Shown: positions 44,784 to 53,532, counted from the stretch's first letter. The stretch: 64,000 nucleotides of DNA from Streptacidiphilus rugosus AM-16 (GCF_000744655.1 NZ_JQMJ01000004.1:1488001-1552000); one strand, 5' to 3'. The notes: a model not told the origin generated them from the letters alone. Translations and numbers: made by a program.

Positions 44784-45236
44784 ATGGCCGCTTTCGAGGC
44801 CGGCGCCACCGTCCACGGCGCCCAGAAGTGCAACGAGGACCCGAGCCGCCCGATCCTGGACCAGATCGCCGACAAGTGGTCGATGCCCGTCCTGGGCTTT
44901 CTGGACGAACCCAAGCGCTTCAACGAAATCAGACGTCACCTGGACGGGGTTACCCAGCGGGTGCTGACCCAGACCCTGCGCCGTCTGGAACGCAACGGAA
45001 TGATCGTGCGCCGGGTGCTGCCCACCTCCCCCGTCGGCGTCGAGTACTCCCTCACCCGGCTCGGGGAGTCACTGCGGGAGCCGTTCGGCCGCTTACAGGC
45101 CTGGGCGGTGGACAACACGGACGCGATCAGGGAACACCAGCGCGCGTACGACCAGCGGATGCTCGACTACGGAACCTCCCCGCTCCCGGTCCCCGCCTCG
45201 GCCTCGGCCTCGGCTCCGGTGGCCGGATCCCACTGA
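44784..45236 (+). CDS. HxlR-family transcriptional regulator
   Basis: A 150-residue winged-helix regulator of the HxlR/MarR type. ATG 44784 is chosen because GAGGGGGGA lies 5 bp upstream. Family landmarks are the early Cys (GAQKC), PILDQIADKWSMPVLGFL, RFNEIRRHLDGVTQRVLTQTLRRLERNGMIVRRVLPTSPVGVEYSLTRLG. The last ~20 residues are an Ala/Ser/Pro-rich tail. HxlR proteins often sense electrophiles or redox through the N-terminal Cys. It ends the RiPP region and probably controls its own promoter and perhaps the exporter or the flavoprotein next door. Confidence 0.88.
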   Translation: MAAFEAGATVHGAQKCNEDPSRPILDQIADKWSMPVLGFLDEPKRFNEIRRHLDGVTQRVLTQTLRRLERNGMIVRRVLPTSPVGVEYSLTRLGESLREPFGRLQAWAVDNTDAIREHQRAYDQRMLDYGTSPLPVPASASASAPVAGSH

Positions 45237-45267
45237 GGGCGGCCCCGCCGAGGGCCGCCCCCCGCGG

Positions 45268-46437
45268 TCAGCGCGTGGCACGGCCGCCCTTGGACACGAG
45301 GGTGGTGACGTTCATGCGCCTGCTCAGCCGGTAGGTCAGCAGCGGGCTGCCGCTGACCGTCTCCTTGTAGGCGACGGCGATCCGGCCGGCGAGGTGCAGC
45401 CGACGCGGCGTCTCGTCGGCCCGGGTGAACTGGATCACCGCGTCCCGGCGGCCGAGGCTGACCGGCTGGTGGTAGTAGCCGAAGCGGAAGGGCTTCACCG
45501 CCTTGCCACGCACGAGCGCGGCGATGGCGTCGGCGGTGTACTGGGCGGTGGGCAGACCGCTCTGGCAGGTGCCGTGCAGCCGCCCCCAGCCCAGCCGGAC
45601 GGCCGCGGCGTCGCCGATGGCGTGGACGTCCGGGTGGGACACCGACCGCAGCGTGGCGTCGACCTCGACGAGCCCGCGCTCGTCCGTCGCGATCCCGGCC
45701 TCGGCGGCCAGCGGCGACACCCTGACCCCGGCGGTCCACAGGCACAGGTCGGAGGCGACGAGCCGACCGTCGGCGAGCTCGACCGCGTCCGGCAGCACCT
45801 TGCTGACGCGGGCTCCGGTCTCCACCCGCACCCCGAGCCGGTCCAGCGCGCGGTGGAGGTACGCGCGCGCCCTGGCGCCCATCATGGCGCCGGGCTCCTC
45901 CGTGCTGATCAGGGTGACCCTCGCTCCGGGGTGGCTCTCGGCGATCTCCGTGACCGCCTCGATCCCGGTCAGCCCACCCCCGCAGACGGTCACCGCCCCG
46001 CCGGCCGCGGCGACCTCCCGGAGCCGCGCGGCGAACCGGCCCGCGATCTCCGGGCTGTTGAGCGTGTACGCGTGGGCCTCGGCCCCGGGCACCTGCCCGG
46101 TGTCGGTCGAGCTCCCGAGCGCGTAGACCAGCGTGTCGTAACCGAGTGCCGCCCCGGCGCCCTCGACGGTGACGCTCCTTGCCTCCGGGTCGATGCCGGT
46201 GACGCTTCCCTGGACGAACGCGACGCCGGTCCCTGCGAGCAGCTCGGGAATCCGGTGCTCGGCCAACTCCTGCCCGACGGCGAGCTGATGCATCCGCAGC
46301 CGCTCCACGAACCGGCCCGAAGGGTTCACCAACGTGATCTCCACCCCGGTCCCCCGCGTGCGCCGCGCCAGCCGGATCGCGCAGAACATCCCCGTGTACC
46401 CGGCGCCGATGACGACGATGCGCTGTCCCTTGCCCAT
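45268..46437 (-). CDS. FAD-dependent NAD(P)H oxidoreductase (type II NADH dehydrogenase-like)
   Basis: A 389-residue two-dinucleotide-binding flavoprotein. The FAD motif is RIVVIGAGYTGMFCAIRLA (residues ~6-24), the NAD(P) motif is AVTVCGGGLTGIEAVTEIAE (~150), and the second FAD motif is VHAIGDAAAV (~290). It resembles NDH-2 and the AIF group, which pass electrons from NAD(P)H to quinones or dyes. Start at ATG 46437 behind GGGGAG, not the in-frame ATG at 46491. It converges on the HxlR gene with a 31-bp gap, so the HxlR protein may sense the same redox stress. Confidence 0.86.
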   Translation of the reverse strand: MGKGQRIVVIGAGYTGMFCAIRLARRTRGTGVEITLVNPSGRFVERLRMHQLAVGQELAEHRIPELLAGTGVAFVQGSVTGIDPEARSVTVEGAGAALGYDTLVYALGSSTDTGQVPGAEAHAYTLNSPEIAGRFAARLREVAAAGGAVTVCGGGLTGIEAVTEIAESHPGARVTLISTEEPGAMMGARARAYLHRALDRLGVRVETGARVSKVLPDAVELADGRLVASDLCLWTAGVRVSPLAAEAGIATDERGLVEVDATLRSVSHPDVHAIGDAAAVRLGWGRLHGTCQSGLPTAQYTADAIAALVRGKAVKPFRFGYYHQPVSLGRRDAVIQFTRADETPRRLHLAGRIAVAYKETVSGSPLLTYRLSRRMNVTTLVSKGGRATR

Positions 46438-46773
46438 CTCGATCTCCCCAGTCCGGCACCGGCTTCCGTACCGGTGACGCCCATGGGACAACCGACCCGC
46501 GGCGGACGTGACAGGCAGCCGATGTGAACCAGGTCACACCTGCTACGGGATGCTGTGGCCCTCCTGGACCGGTCGGCAAGCTCGCCTTCGCCACCGACCC
46601 CCGACTCCGGGCCGACAAGCCTGACCCGCCTCCCCGGTGGCTGGACGCCCTCCGGCGCTCGTCCTGGCACTCGTCCGAGCGACCCGGTCACATTTCCGGG
46701 TCGGGCTTCGTCATGGCTGTGTCGGCAGGAAAACGGCCGGCACAGCCGAAAGCCATCAGAAAGACGAATCGCC
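46438..46773. promoter_or_regulatory. 336-bp divergent region: Crp-like site and 5'-UTR hairpins
   Basis: No gene. It holds the palindrome described at 46523-46538, a short hairpin (GACCCGG 46681-46687 / 46696-46702), and a 12-bp stem with one G-U pair (46715-46726 / 46736-46747) ending 26 nt before the VOC gene start. Confidence 0.45.
46523..46538. promoter_or_regulatory. Crp-like palindrome TGTGA-N6-TCACA
   Basis: TGTGAACCAGGTCACA matches both the general Crp core TGTGA-N6-TCACA and the streptomycete form GTG-N6-GNCAC. It lies 86 bp upstream of the flavoprotein start and 236 bp upstream of the VOC gene start. Confidence 0.45.
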
Positions 46774-47604
46774 ATGACTCAGCAGGTCAGCACCATCACC
46801 CTCGGAGTTTCGGACATCACCGAGGCGAAGCGCTTCTACGTCGAGGGGCTCGGCTGCCCGGTCCTCAACGACGCGGGCGAGTTCGTCGCCCTAGGTCTGG
46901 GCGAGGGATCGTCCACCCTGGCGCTCTACCGGCGGGAGGCGCTCGCGGAGGACGCGGGCGTGAGCGCGGACGGTGACGGCTTCCCCGGGCTCATGCTCTC
47001 GTACATCGTCGAGACCGCCGACGACGTCGACGCGGTCATCGCGGGGGCGGTGCGCGCCGGCGCCAAGGTCGCCAAGCCGGCGAAGCGCGCCGTCTGGGGC
47101 GGGTACACCGGGCACTTCACCGACCCCGACGGCTTCCTCTGGAAGGTCAGCTCCAACAACGGCCCGGCACTGCTGCGCCGCCGGACGGCGCCCCCGGCGG
47201 ACGAGGCGGTGACGATGCGCGCGAAGGAGACCGCGGTCACCCTCGGCGCCCAGGACGTCAAGCAGACCCAGCAGTTCTACGCCGAGGGCCTCGGCTTCCC
47301 GGTCAACAAGGCCTACGGCAAGTTCGTGAGCTTCACCTCGGACGGCGCCTCCTCGTTCCTGTCCCTGTACCGCTGGGACGCCCTCGCGGACGACGGCGCG
47401 CTCTCCCCCGACACCCGCGGCTTCCGCGGCTTCACCCTCTCGCGCGTCGTCGCCTCCGCCGACGAGGTCGACGCGGCCCTCGCGGAGGCCGCCCGCTCCG
47501 GCGGCACCGTGAGCAAGCCGGCGGCGGAGGCCGCCTGGGGCGGATACAGCGGCTATTTCACGGACCCGGACGGCGTCCTGTGGAAGGTCGCCGCCAGGGG
47601 CTGA
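46774..47604 (+). CDS. Double VOC (glyoxalase-fold) protein
   Basis: A 276-residue protein with two tandem vicinal-oxygen-chelate domains (residues ~4-125 and ~145-275) that are clearly repeats of each other: VSTITLGVSDITEAKRFYVEGLG against ETAVTLGAQDVKQTQQFYAEGLG, and WGGYTGHFTDPDGFLWKV against WGGYSGYFTDPDGVLWKV. The fold includes glyoxalases, dioxygenases and drug-binding resistance proteins. Metal ligands (His/Glu) are not obvious at the usual places, so a binding role is possible. ATG 46774 is chosen as the start of the first domain. Confidence 0.85.
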   Translation: MTQQVSTITLGVSDITEAKRFYVEGLGCPVLNDAGEFVALGLGEGSSTLALYRREALAEDAGVSADGDGFPGLMLSYIVETADDVDAVIAGAVRAGAKVAKPAKRAVWGGYTGHFTDPDGFLWKVSSNNGPALLRRRTAPPADEAVTMRAKETAVTLGAQDVKQTQQFYAEGLGFPVNKAYGKFVSFTSDGASSFLSLYRWDALADDGALSPDTRGFRGFTLSRVVASADEVDAALAEAARSGGTVSKPAAEAAWGGYSGYFTDPDGVLWKVAARG

Positions 47605-47616
47605 CCGGCACGGCAA

Positions 47617-47648
47617 CGGGCCCCGGGTCGATCACGACCCGGGGCCCG
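47617..47648. terminator. Bidirectional terminator
   Basis: A 14-bp perfect stem (47617-47630 / 47635-47648) with loop ATCA between convergent genes. Confidence 0.82.
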
Positions 47649-47658
47649 CGGCATGCCG

Positions 47659-48027
47659 TCAGCGCGTGTCGCCGTGCGTGGTGCCCGCGTAGTCGGACAC
47701 GTAGGGGGTCACGTAGACGTTCGGGCCGTCGTAGGTCGAGTACTGGCTGTGCCCCAGCGTCCCGACCGAGGTCCTGCCCACGACGCCCTTGTCGCTGGTG
47801 TTGAACCACGCGGTGCAGCCGCCGTTGCTCTTCTCACCGCTGGTCTCGCGGAGGGTGTACTCCTGCTCCCACCCGTTGTTGTAGTACCAGCTGATGTCCA
47901 TCTCGCAGTGCCCGGACGCTGAGGAGAACGAGTACGCCGTGGTGTTGAGGGCGTGGGCCGAGCCGGTGCCGAACACGGCGGCGAGCGCCGCCGTGGCGGC
48001 GATGACGCCCATGCGCTTCCGGATCAT
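47659..48027 (-). CDS. Small secreted protein, 122 aa
   Basis: Not recognised. It has a clear Sec signal peptide (RKRMGVIAATAALAAVFGTGSAHA, cleavage before LNTT). The ~97-residue mature domain is rich in Tyr, Ser, Thr and Gly with two Cys (GHCEMD and GGCTAW), probably one disulfide and a beta-sandwich. It is transcribed alone and converges on the VOC gene. Confidence 0.7.
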   Translation of the reverse strand: MIRKRMGVIAATAALAAVFGTGSAHALNTTAYSFSSASGHCEMDISWYYNNGWEQEYTLRETSGEKSNGGCTAWFNTSDKGVVGRTSVGTLGHSQYSTYDGPNVYVTPYVSDYAGTTHGDTR

Positions 48028-48390
48028 GTGTACCCCTTCGTGAACCGTGAGTTCGCCTCCCCCGACGGGTGGAGGCGTTCACCGGCGCGGTCGCTGGCTG
48101 CGCCGGGGCCGGACCCGGCTGGACCGGGTCGGCCTGTCGGCGCTCATTCATCCGTAGCCAGGGGGCGTCCGAAAGGCCCTCCGGCGTCCACCGGACGCCG
48201 GAGGACGGATCCGGACGCCGACGCCCCCGGCAGCGCGGTCGCGGCAGGCCCTTGAGCTGCGGCGCAGTGCGCGCGGCGACTTGAGGCGTTCGGGCACGCC
48301 GACCCATGTCCTTCCTGTACAACCTGACAGGCATGGACACGACAGGGCGGGGTGGGCTTCCCCGTCCGCGTGCGTCGAACGGGGTGGGCC
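48028..48390. promoter_or_regulatory. 363-bp divergent region with a 12-bp-stem hairpin
   Basis: No gene. It contains a perfect hairpin (48178-48189 / 48193-48204, loop ACC). Close to the HTH gene lies a CCTGT-N8-ACAGG inverted repeat (48314-48331), 60 bp before that start, a possible autoregulatory site. Confidence 0.4.
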
Positions 48391-49629
48391 ATGAAGCAGG
48401 GTGATGTCGTCGCGGACTTCCTCCACCGGCTGCGGCAGCTGCGGGTGGAGGCCGGCAGCCCGTCCTATCGGACGATGGCCAGGGCGTCGGGCGCGGTGTC
48501 GCATTCCGCCCTGCACGAGGCGGTGACCGGCCGACGGCTGCCCAGCTGGCCCGTGGTCCGCGAGTTCGTCAAGGCCTGCGGGGGCGAGGAGGCCGACTGG
48601 CGTCGGTCGTGGGCGGCGGCGAGCAGTCACACGCACGAGGAGGCACACCGGGTCGACCAAGCCGTTGAGCCAGTCGTTGAGCACCCTGTCGAGCAACCGG
48701 TCGAGCTGCCCGCACCCGGACCCTTCGCACCGCCGGCGGTCGCCGGCCACCGCCGTTCCTGGCCGGCCGCCCGGTTGGCGACCCACGGCGCGGCCCTGCT
48801 GGCCGGTGTCCTCATCGGAGCCTTCGCCGTCGGCTACGCCACCGGCGGCCCCGCCTCCGCCGCCAGGACCTCCGGCGGACCGATCCGCACCGCCGCGGAC
48901 TGCCGGAACGCGATCAGCGACGACGGCGTCCAGATGGCGCCCGCCGCCTACACCCTCCAGGCCACGACGCCCGCCGCCGCGCCCGCACCCGCGGCCGGAG
49001 CCGACAGGCCGTCGCCCTCGCCGGCCTGGGTGGGCCGCGCCGCCTCGGAGGCACAGATCATCACCGGCACCGACACCACCGTCCCGATCACGCAGAACGT
49101 GACCGCGGGCGACGCGCTCATCGTGTCGATCATGCTGACCTCCACCTGCCCGGCACCCCTGACCGTCACGGACAGCCGCGGCAACCAGTACAAGCCCGTG
49201 GCGGACGTGTTCGACACGCGCCACCACCGCGTCGTCGTCCTCGCCGCCTTCGACGTCGCCGCCCTCTCCACCGACCACCATCTCCTGGTCACCTACATCA
49301 CCGCGAGCAAGTACCACGTCACCGTCGACGAGTACCGCGACGTTCACGACGCCGTCGCCCACGTCACCGGCCACGGCGAGTCCGGCGGCACCGCCTTCGG
49401 TCTCACCGCGCCACCCGCCTGCCGTCCCGGACAGCTGCTCGTCGGCGCGGTCGGCTCCAACAGCGGCAACACCCCGGTGCTTCACCCGGGCTGGACGGCC
49501 CTTCCCCTCGTCAAGTTGTCCTCGTACAAGCTCACCACCGGATACCAGCTCGTCCGGGCCCCCGGACCCTGCACCCTCGTCGGCAGCACGACCGCCCAGT
49601 GGGGTGCCGCGCTCGTCGTCCTGCAGTGA
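48391..49629 (+). CDS. Membrane-anchored HTH protein with extracellular domain
   Basis: A 412-residue protein in three parts. Residues ~5-85 are an XRE-like helix-turn-helix (FLHRLRQLRVEAGSPSYRTMARASG) similar to the N-terminus of the NB-ARC regulator at 12185. After a linker with Val-Glu/Pro repeats comes one transmembrane helix at ~135-155 (THGAALLAGVLIGAFAVGYA). The ~250-residue C-terminal part is extracellular and beta-rich. A DNA-binding domain anchored by one helix to an outside sensor suggests direct signal transfer from surface to DNA. ATG 48391 is chosen over an in-frame GTG/ATG at 48352. Confidence 0.72.
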   Translation: MKQGDVVADFLHRLRQLRVEAGSPSYRTMARASGAVSHSALHEAVTGRRLPSWPVVREFVKACGGEEADWRRSWAAASSHTHEEAHRVDQAVEPVVEHPVEQPVELPAPGPFAPPAVAGHRRSWPAARLATHGAALLAGVLIGAFAVGYATGGPASAARTSGGPIRTAADCRNAISDDGVQMAPAAYTLQATTPAAAPAPAAGADRPSPSPAWVGRAASEAQIITGTDTTVPITQNVTAGDALIVSIMLTSTCPAPLTVTDSRGNQYKPVADVFDTRHHRVVVLAAFDVAALSTDHHLLVTYITASKYHVTVDEYRDVHDAVAHVTGHGESGGTAFGLTAPPACRPGQLLVGAVGSNSGNTPVLHPGWTALPLVKLSSYKLTTGYQLVRAPGPCTLVGSTTAQWGAALVVLQ

Positions 49630-49647
49630 GATGCCGCGGCGGCCTCC

Positions 49648-50598
49648 TCACGAAGTGGCGGAGGTGGGGGCGTCGGGCTGAGGCGGGTGGGTGCCCTGGC
49701 CCCGGATCTCCGCGGCGGCGCGGTGCAGTTCGGCCAGGACGGTGCGGACGGCCCGGCGTGCGGTGCGTTCCGGGCGGTGGAGGACGTCGATGTGGCGCCG
49801 GGCGTGGACCGACGCCAGCGGCCGCAGGACGAGGTTCGGATGCGCGCGGGTCGTCCAGCGCGGCATCAGCGCCAGGCCGCCGCCCGCGGCCACGACCTCC
49901 GCGACCACGGCGAACTCGTTGATGCGGTGGGCGATGTGGAGACGGCGGTTGGCGACACTGGCGACGGCCTCGATGCTGGACATGAGCGGGAAGCCGTCGT
50001 GGACGGTGATCCACGGCTGGTCGGCCACGTCCTGCGGCAGCAGCACCGGCTTGGAGGCCAGCGGGTGGCCGGTCGGCAGGGCGACGTCGAGCGGCTCCCG
50101 CAGCAGCGTGCTTGCGGTGACGGTACCCGGCCAGGGCGGGCCGTGGTCGAGGCGATGGGCGAGCACGAGGTCGTAGTCCCGGGTGAGGGAGGGAAAACGG
50201 TCCTGGGCGACGTCCTCGTCGGCGAGGGCCAGTCGCGGGAGACCGGGCCCGGACAGACCGCGCAGCAGCAGCGGGAAGAACGCCGAGGCCGCGCTGTGGA
50301 ACGCCGACAGCGAGACGTCGCCCTCGGGCTGCTCGGCGAAGTCGGAGACCGCGTGCCGTGCCCGGGCCAGCGCCGTCTCCACCTCGATGGCCGCGCGAGC
50401 CAGGACCTGCCCGGCTTCGGTCAGCACGACCCGACGCCCGGCGCGCTCGGTGATCGGAACGGGGATCGAGCGCTGCAGCAGTCGCAACTGCTGGGAGATC
50501 GCGGAGGGCGTCACGTGCAGGGCGTCGGCGACGGCACTGACACTGCCCAGCTCTCCGAGCTCCCGCAGGATCTGAAGTTGCCGCTCGTCCATGCGCAC
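49648..50598 (-). CDS. LysR-family transcriptional regulator
   Basis: A 316-residue LysR regulator. The N-terminal HTH is LQILRELGELGSVSAVADALHVTPSAISQQLRLLQRSI, followed by the long linker helix and a periplasmic-binding-like effector domain (GDVSLSAFHSAASAFFPLLLRGL ... DLVLAHRLDHGP ... VAAGGGLALMPRW). ATG 50592 is an alternative start two codons in. It is divergent from the EamA transporter gene across ~75 bp, the classic layout for LysR control of an exporter. Confidence 0.88.
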   Translation of the reverse strand: MRMDERQLQILRELGELGSVSAVADALHVTPSAISQQLRLLQRSIPVPITERAGRRVVLTEAGQVLARAAIEVETALARARHAVSDFAEQPEGDVSLSAFHSAASAFFPLLLRGLSGPGLPRLALADEDVAQDRFPSLTRDYDLVLAHRLDHGPPWPGTVTASTLLREPLDVALPTGHPLASKPVLLPQDVADQPWITVHDGFPLMSSIEAVASVANRRLHIAHRINEFAVVAEVVAAGGGLALMPRWTTRAHPNLVLRPLASVHARRHIDVLHRPERTARRAVRTVLAELHRAAAEIRGQGTHPPQPDAPTSATS

Positions 50599-50672
50599 AG
50601 TGTAGGACTGCTACAGCTTTGCTTAAGTAGTTGGTGGTGGTCTTCAACGTGCTGGTGGTGCAGCGTAAGGGC

Positions 50673-51620
50673 ATGCCCGTTGCCCGCCGTACCGATGCCG
50701 TGCTCTTCCTGATCGCACTGGTCTGGGGTTCCAGCTACCTGGCCGCCAAGACCGCCACCGGCACACTGCCGGTGACCGCCGTGCTGTTCGCCCGGTACGC
50801 GATCTCAGCGCTCGCATGCGGAGCCCTGGTCGCCTTCCGCTCCCGCACCCGAGGCGGCTGGACCCGGGCGGAGGTCCGCGCCGGATCGCTGCTGGGGGTC
50901 ACCCAGGCGGCCGTTCTGGCGCTGGAGACCTACGGGGTCGCGCACACCAGCGCCGCGAACGCCGGGCTGATCATCAGTCTGACCATCGTGCTGACACCCC
51001 TGCTGGACCGGACCGCGGGCAGCCGCAGACTCCCAGGGACGTTCTTCCTCGCCGCCGGCGTGTGCGTCCTGGCCGTGGGGCTGCTCACCGCCGGCACCGG
51101 TCTGCACGCGCTCCGGCTCGGAGACGCCCTGATGCTCGCCGCCGCGGTCGTCCGGGCCGGACACGTGGCGCTCGTCGGACGGGTCACCGCCCGCCGGCCC
51201 ATGGACCCGCTCCACCTGACCACCGCCCAGACCGTCGTCGGCTCGGCCCTGTTCCTTGCACCCGCGCTCACCCACGGGCCCGACCTGGTCCACAGCGGCG
51301 CCGCCACATGGTCGCAGCTGATCTATCTCGCGCTGTTCTGCAGCGTGTTCGCCTTCCTGGCCCAGACCTGGGCCGTGCAGCGCACCTCCGCCAGCCGGGC
51401 CAGCCTGCTGCTGGGCACCGAACCGGTCTGGGCCGTCGCGATCGGGGTCAGCCTCGGCGGCGAACGGCTCACCGTGTGGGCGACCCTGGGCGCCGTGCTC
51501 ATGATCGCCGGAACCTACTGGGGCCAGGCCATCGAACGCACCCACCGCACCACCGCGGCCACGACCGCGGCCCGGGTGGAGGACAGGACGCGCCCGACCG
51601 CGACACCCACCGCCGTCTGA
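50673..51620 (+). CDS. EamA/DMT-family transporter
   Basis: A 315-residue membrane protein with ten predicted helices in two EamA halves: FLIALVWGSSYLAAKTATG at the start of the first and ADALMLAAAVVRAGHVALVGR at the start of the second, ending SLGGERLTVWATLGAVLMIAGTYWGQ. The family exports amino acids and other small metabolites. ATG 50673 is chosen over GTG 50631, which lies in the likely promoter. It is probably controlled by the divergent LysR. Confidence 0.85.
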   Translation: MPVARRTDAVLFLIALVWGSSYLAAKTATGTLPVTAVLFARYAISALACGALVAFRSRTRGGWTRAEVRAGSLLGVTQAAVLALETYGVAHTSAANAGLIISLTIVLTPLLDRTAGSRRLPGTFFLAAGVCVLAVGLLTAGTGLHALRLGDALMLAAAVVRAGHVALVGRVTARRPMDPLHLTTAQTVVGSALFLAPALTHGPDLVHSGAATWSQLIYLALFCSVFAFLAQTWAVQRTSASRASLLLGTEPVWAVAIGVSLGGERLTVWATLGAVLMIAGTYWGQAIERTHRTTAATTAARVEDRTRPTATPTAV

Positions 51621-51676
51621 TCGCGCTGCTCAGCCGCCGGCTGACGCCGAGGCCGCGAGATGTGACAACCTCGACC

Positions 51677-52258
51677 ATGCCGAACACCGTCACGTCCGTG
51701 CCCGCGCCCGGCCGGCCCCCCGCGCCCCGGGCGCGCGGGACGCTGTTCCACACCGCGGTCGAGCACCCCCGCGGGGCCGAGCTGCTGCCGCTCTCCGCCC
51801 TGAAGGACCGCCATCCCGACCTGTACGCACGGCAGTTGCTCAAGTACCGGGGCCGGGAGCACCGTCTGGACGAGCACGTGCCGCCCCTGGACTGCGCCTG
51901 GCGGGACGTCGTCTTCCTCTCCCCGGTCGACTCGGCCCTGCTCTTCGAGGCGATGCGCGCTTCCGGCCGCGCGGTCTCGCCGGTGCCGATGTGGACGCTC
52001 GACGCGTCCCGACTGGACCCGGAGCAGTGCTGCGTGCGACTGATGCGGGTGACCCGCGGCGCGCGCACGGCGGACCCCGGCGAGCCGGACGACTACCTCC
52101 CCCTGACCACGGCCACCCTGCGCGCCGTCTCCGAGGTGACCGCCCGGGCCCTCACCCGGCTGCGCACCCTCGCTCCCGACGAGCCCGCGCTCCCCTGGGG
52201 AGACGTGCCGCACATCCTGCACCGCGGCCCGGTCCCATGGCGCCTGTTCACCCGCTGA
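51677..52258 (+). CDS. Hypothetical protein, 193 aa
   Basis: Not recognised. It is a soluble, basic protein with no signal peptide. It has a striking RGTLFHTAVEHPRGAELLPLSALKDRHPDLYARQLLKYRGREH segment at residues ~20-62, then WRDVVFLSPVDSALLFEAMRASG and a C-terminal GDVPHILHRGPVPWRLF. The pattern is that of a conserved actinobacterial family without known function. ATG 51677 starts it 56 bp after the transporter stop. Confidence 0.65.
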   Translation: MPNTVTSVPAPGRPPAPRARGTLFHTAVEHPRGAELLPLSALKDRHPDLYARQLLKYRGREHRLDEHVPPLDCAWRDVVFLSPVDSALLFEAMRASGRAVSPVPMWTLDASRLDPEQCCVRLMRVTRGARTADPGEPDDYLPLTTATLRAVSEVTARALTRLRTLAPDEPALPWGDVPHILHRGPVPWRLFTR

Positions 52259-52403
52259 GCGGTGGCATGGCCGCGCGCCGGACCGCCTCGGCTCAGCCCG
52301 GCGCGTCCATCAGGGAGGTGACATGGGCGTTCAGTCGCTCCTCCACCCACCGAGCCACCTCACCATCCTGACGGCGGCACCCGCGAACCGGTTCCGTGGT
52401 CTC

Positions 52404-52439
52404 CTGCGTCCGCGATCACCGTGGTGATTGCGGACGCAG
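52404..52439. terminator. Bidirectional terminator
   Basis: A 16-bp stem (52404-52419 / 52424-52439) with one G-U pair and a 4-nt loop, between convergent genes. Confidence 0.78.
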
Positions 52440-52470
52440 CGTCAGACGTACCCGGATTCGCCGCTCGCGC

Positions 52471-53532
52471 TCAGGCCAGGCCGGCCAGTTCCACGGCCTC
52501 GGCCGCCGTGCGCAGGGCGAGGATGCGCTCGTCCAGGGTGAAGCCGCCCGGGGCGAGGTTGACCGTGGTGACGCCGGCCTCGGCGTAGGCGGTCAGGCGG
52601 TCGGCGATGCGGGCGCGGGTGCCGACGAGGGTGGTGGAGTCGATGAGCTGCTGCGGGATCGCAGCGGCGGCGCCCATCTTGTCGCCGGAGAGGTAGAGCT
52701 TCTGGACCTCCTCCGCCTCGGCCTCGTAACCCATGCGGCAGGCGATGCGGTTGTAGAAGTTCTGCTCCTTGCTGCCCATGCCGCCGACGTACAACGCCGT
52801 GTAGTGGCGGAAGATGTCCGCCGCCGCGGCCAGGTCCGTCTCGCTGTCGCTCGCGGCGACGGCGATCGGGACGTTGGGGGCCACGTCGAAGCCGTCCATG
52901 GTCAGGCCCACCTTCTCGCGGCCGGTGCGGACGGGGGCGAGGGAGAGCTCGGCCTGCTCGGGGGCGAAGAAGATGCCCAGCCAGCCGTCGGCGATCTCGC
53001 CGGTCAGTTCGAGGTTCTTCGGGCCGATGGCGGCGATGTAGAGCGGGATGTGCTCGCGGACCGGGTGGATGGTCAGCTTCAGCGCCTTGCCGGGGCCGCC
53101 GGGCAGCGGGAGGGTCCAGTTCGCGCCGTCGTGGGTGACCCGCTCGCGGGACATGGCCTTGCGGATGATGTCCACGTACTCGCGGGTGCGGGCCAGCGGC
53201 TTGTCGAACTTGACGCCGTACCAGCCCTCGGAGACCTGCGGTCCCGAGACGCCGAGGCCGAGCCGGAAGCGGCCGCCGGAGAGGGTGTCCAGGGTGGCCG
53301 CCGTCATCGCCGTCATGGTCGGCGTACGGGCGGGGATCTGGAAGATCGCCGAACCGACGTCGATGCGCTCGGTCTTCGCCGCCACGTAGGCGAGGACCGT
53401 CGCCGCGTCGGAGCCGTAGGCCTCCGCCGCCCAGCAGACCGCGTAGCCGAGGCGGTCGGCCTCCTGCGCGACGGCGATGTTGTCGGCGTCGTTGCCGAGC
53501 CCCCAGTAGCCGAGGTTGATCCCGAGTCGCAC
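52471..53532 (-). CDS. LLM-class F420-dependent oxidoreductase
   Basis: A 353-residue luciferase-like protein. GTG 53532 sits behind a perfect AAGGAGG. Landmarks are LGINLGYWGLGNDADNIAVAQEADRLGYAVCWAAEAYGSDA, IDVGSAIFQIPARTPTMTAMTAATLDTLSGGRFRLGLGVSGPQVSEGWYG and LYIAAIGPKNLELTGEIADGWLGIFF, each short of the family norm by nothing important. Such proteins in actinobacteria mostly use F420H2 to reduce small molecules. Unrelated in detail to the RiPP-associated LLM protein at 25519. It stands alone. Confidence 0.85.
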   Translation of the reverse strand: MRLGINLGYWGLGNDADNIAVAQEADRLGYAVCWAAEAYGSDAATVLAYVAAKTERIDVGSAIFQIPARTPTMTAMTAATLDTLSGGRFRLGLGVSGPQVSEGWYGVKFDKPLARTREYVDIIRKAMSRERVTHDGANWTLPLPGGPGKALKLTIHPVREHIPLYIAAIGPKNLELTGEIADGWLGIFFAPEQAELSLAPVRTGREKVGLTMDGFDVAPNVPIAVAASDSETDLAAAADIFRHYTALYVGGMGSKEQNFYNRIACRMGYEAEAEEVQKLYLSGDKMGAAAAIPQQLIDSTTLVGTRARIADRLTAYAEAGVTTVNLAPGGFTLDERILALRTAAEAVELAGLA

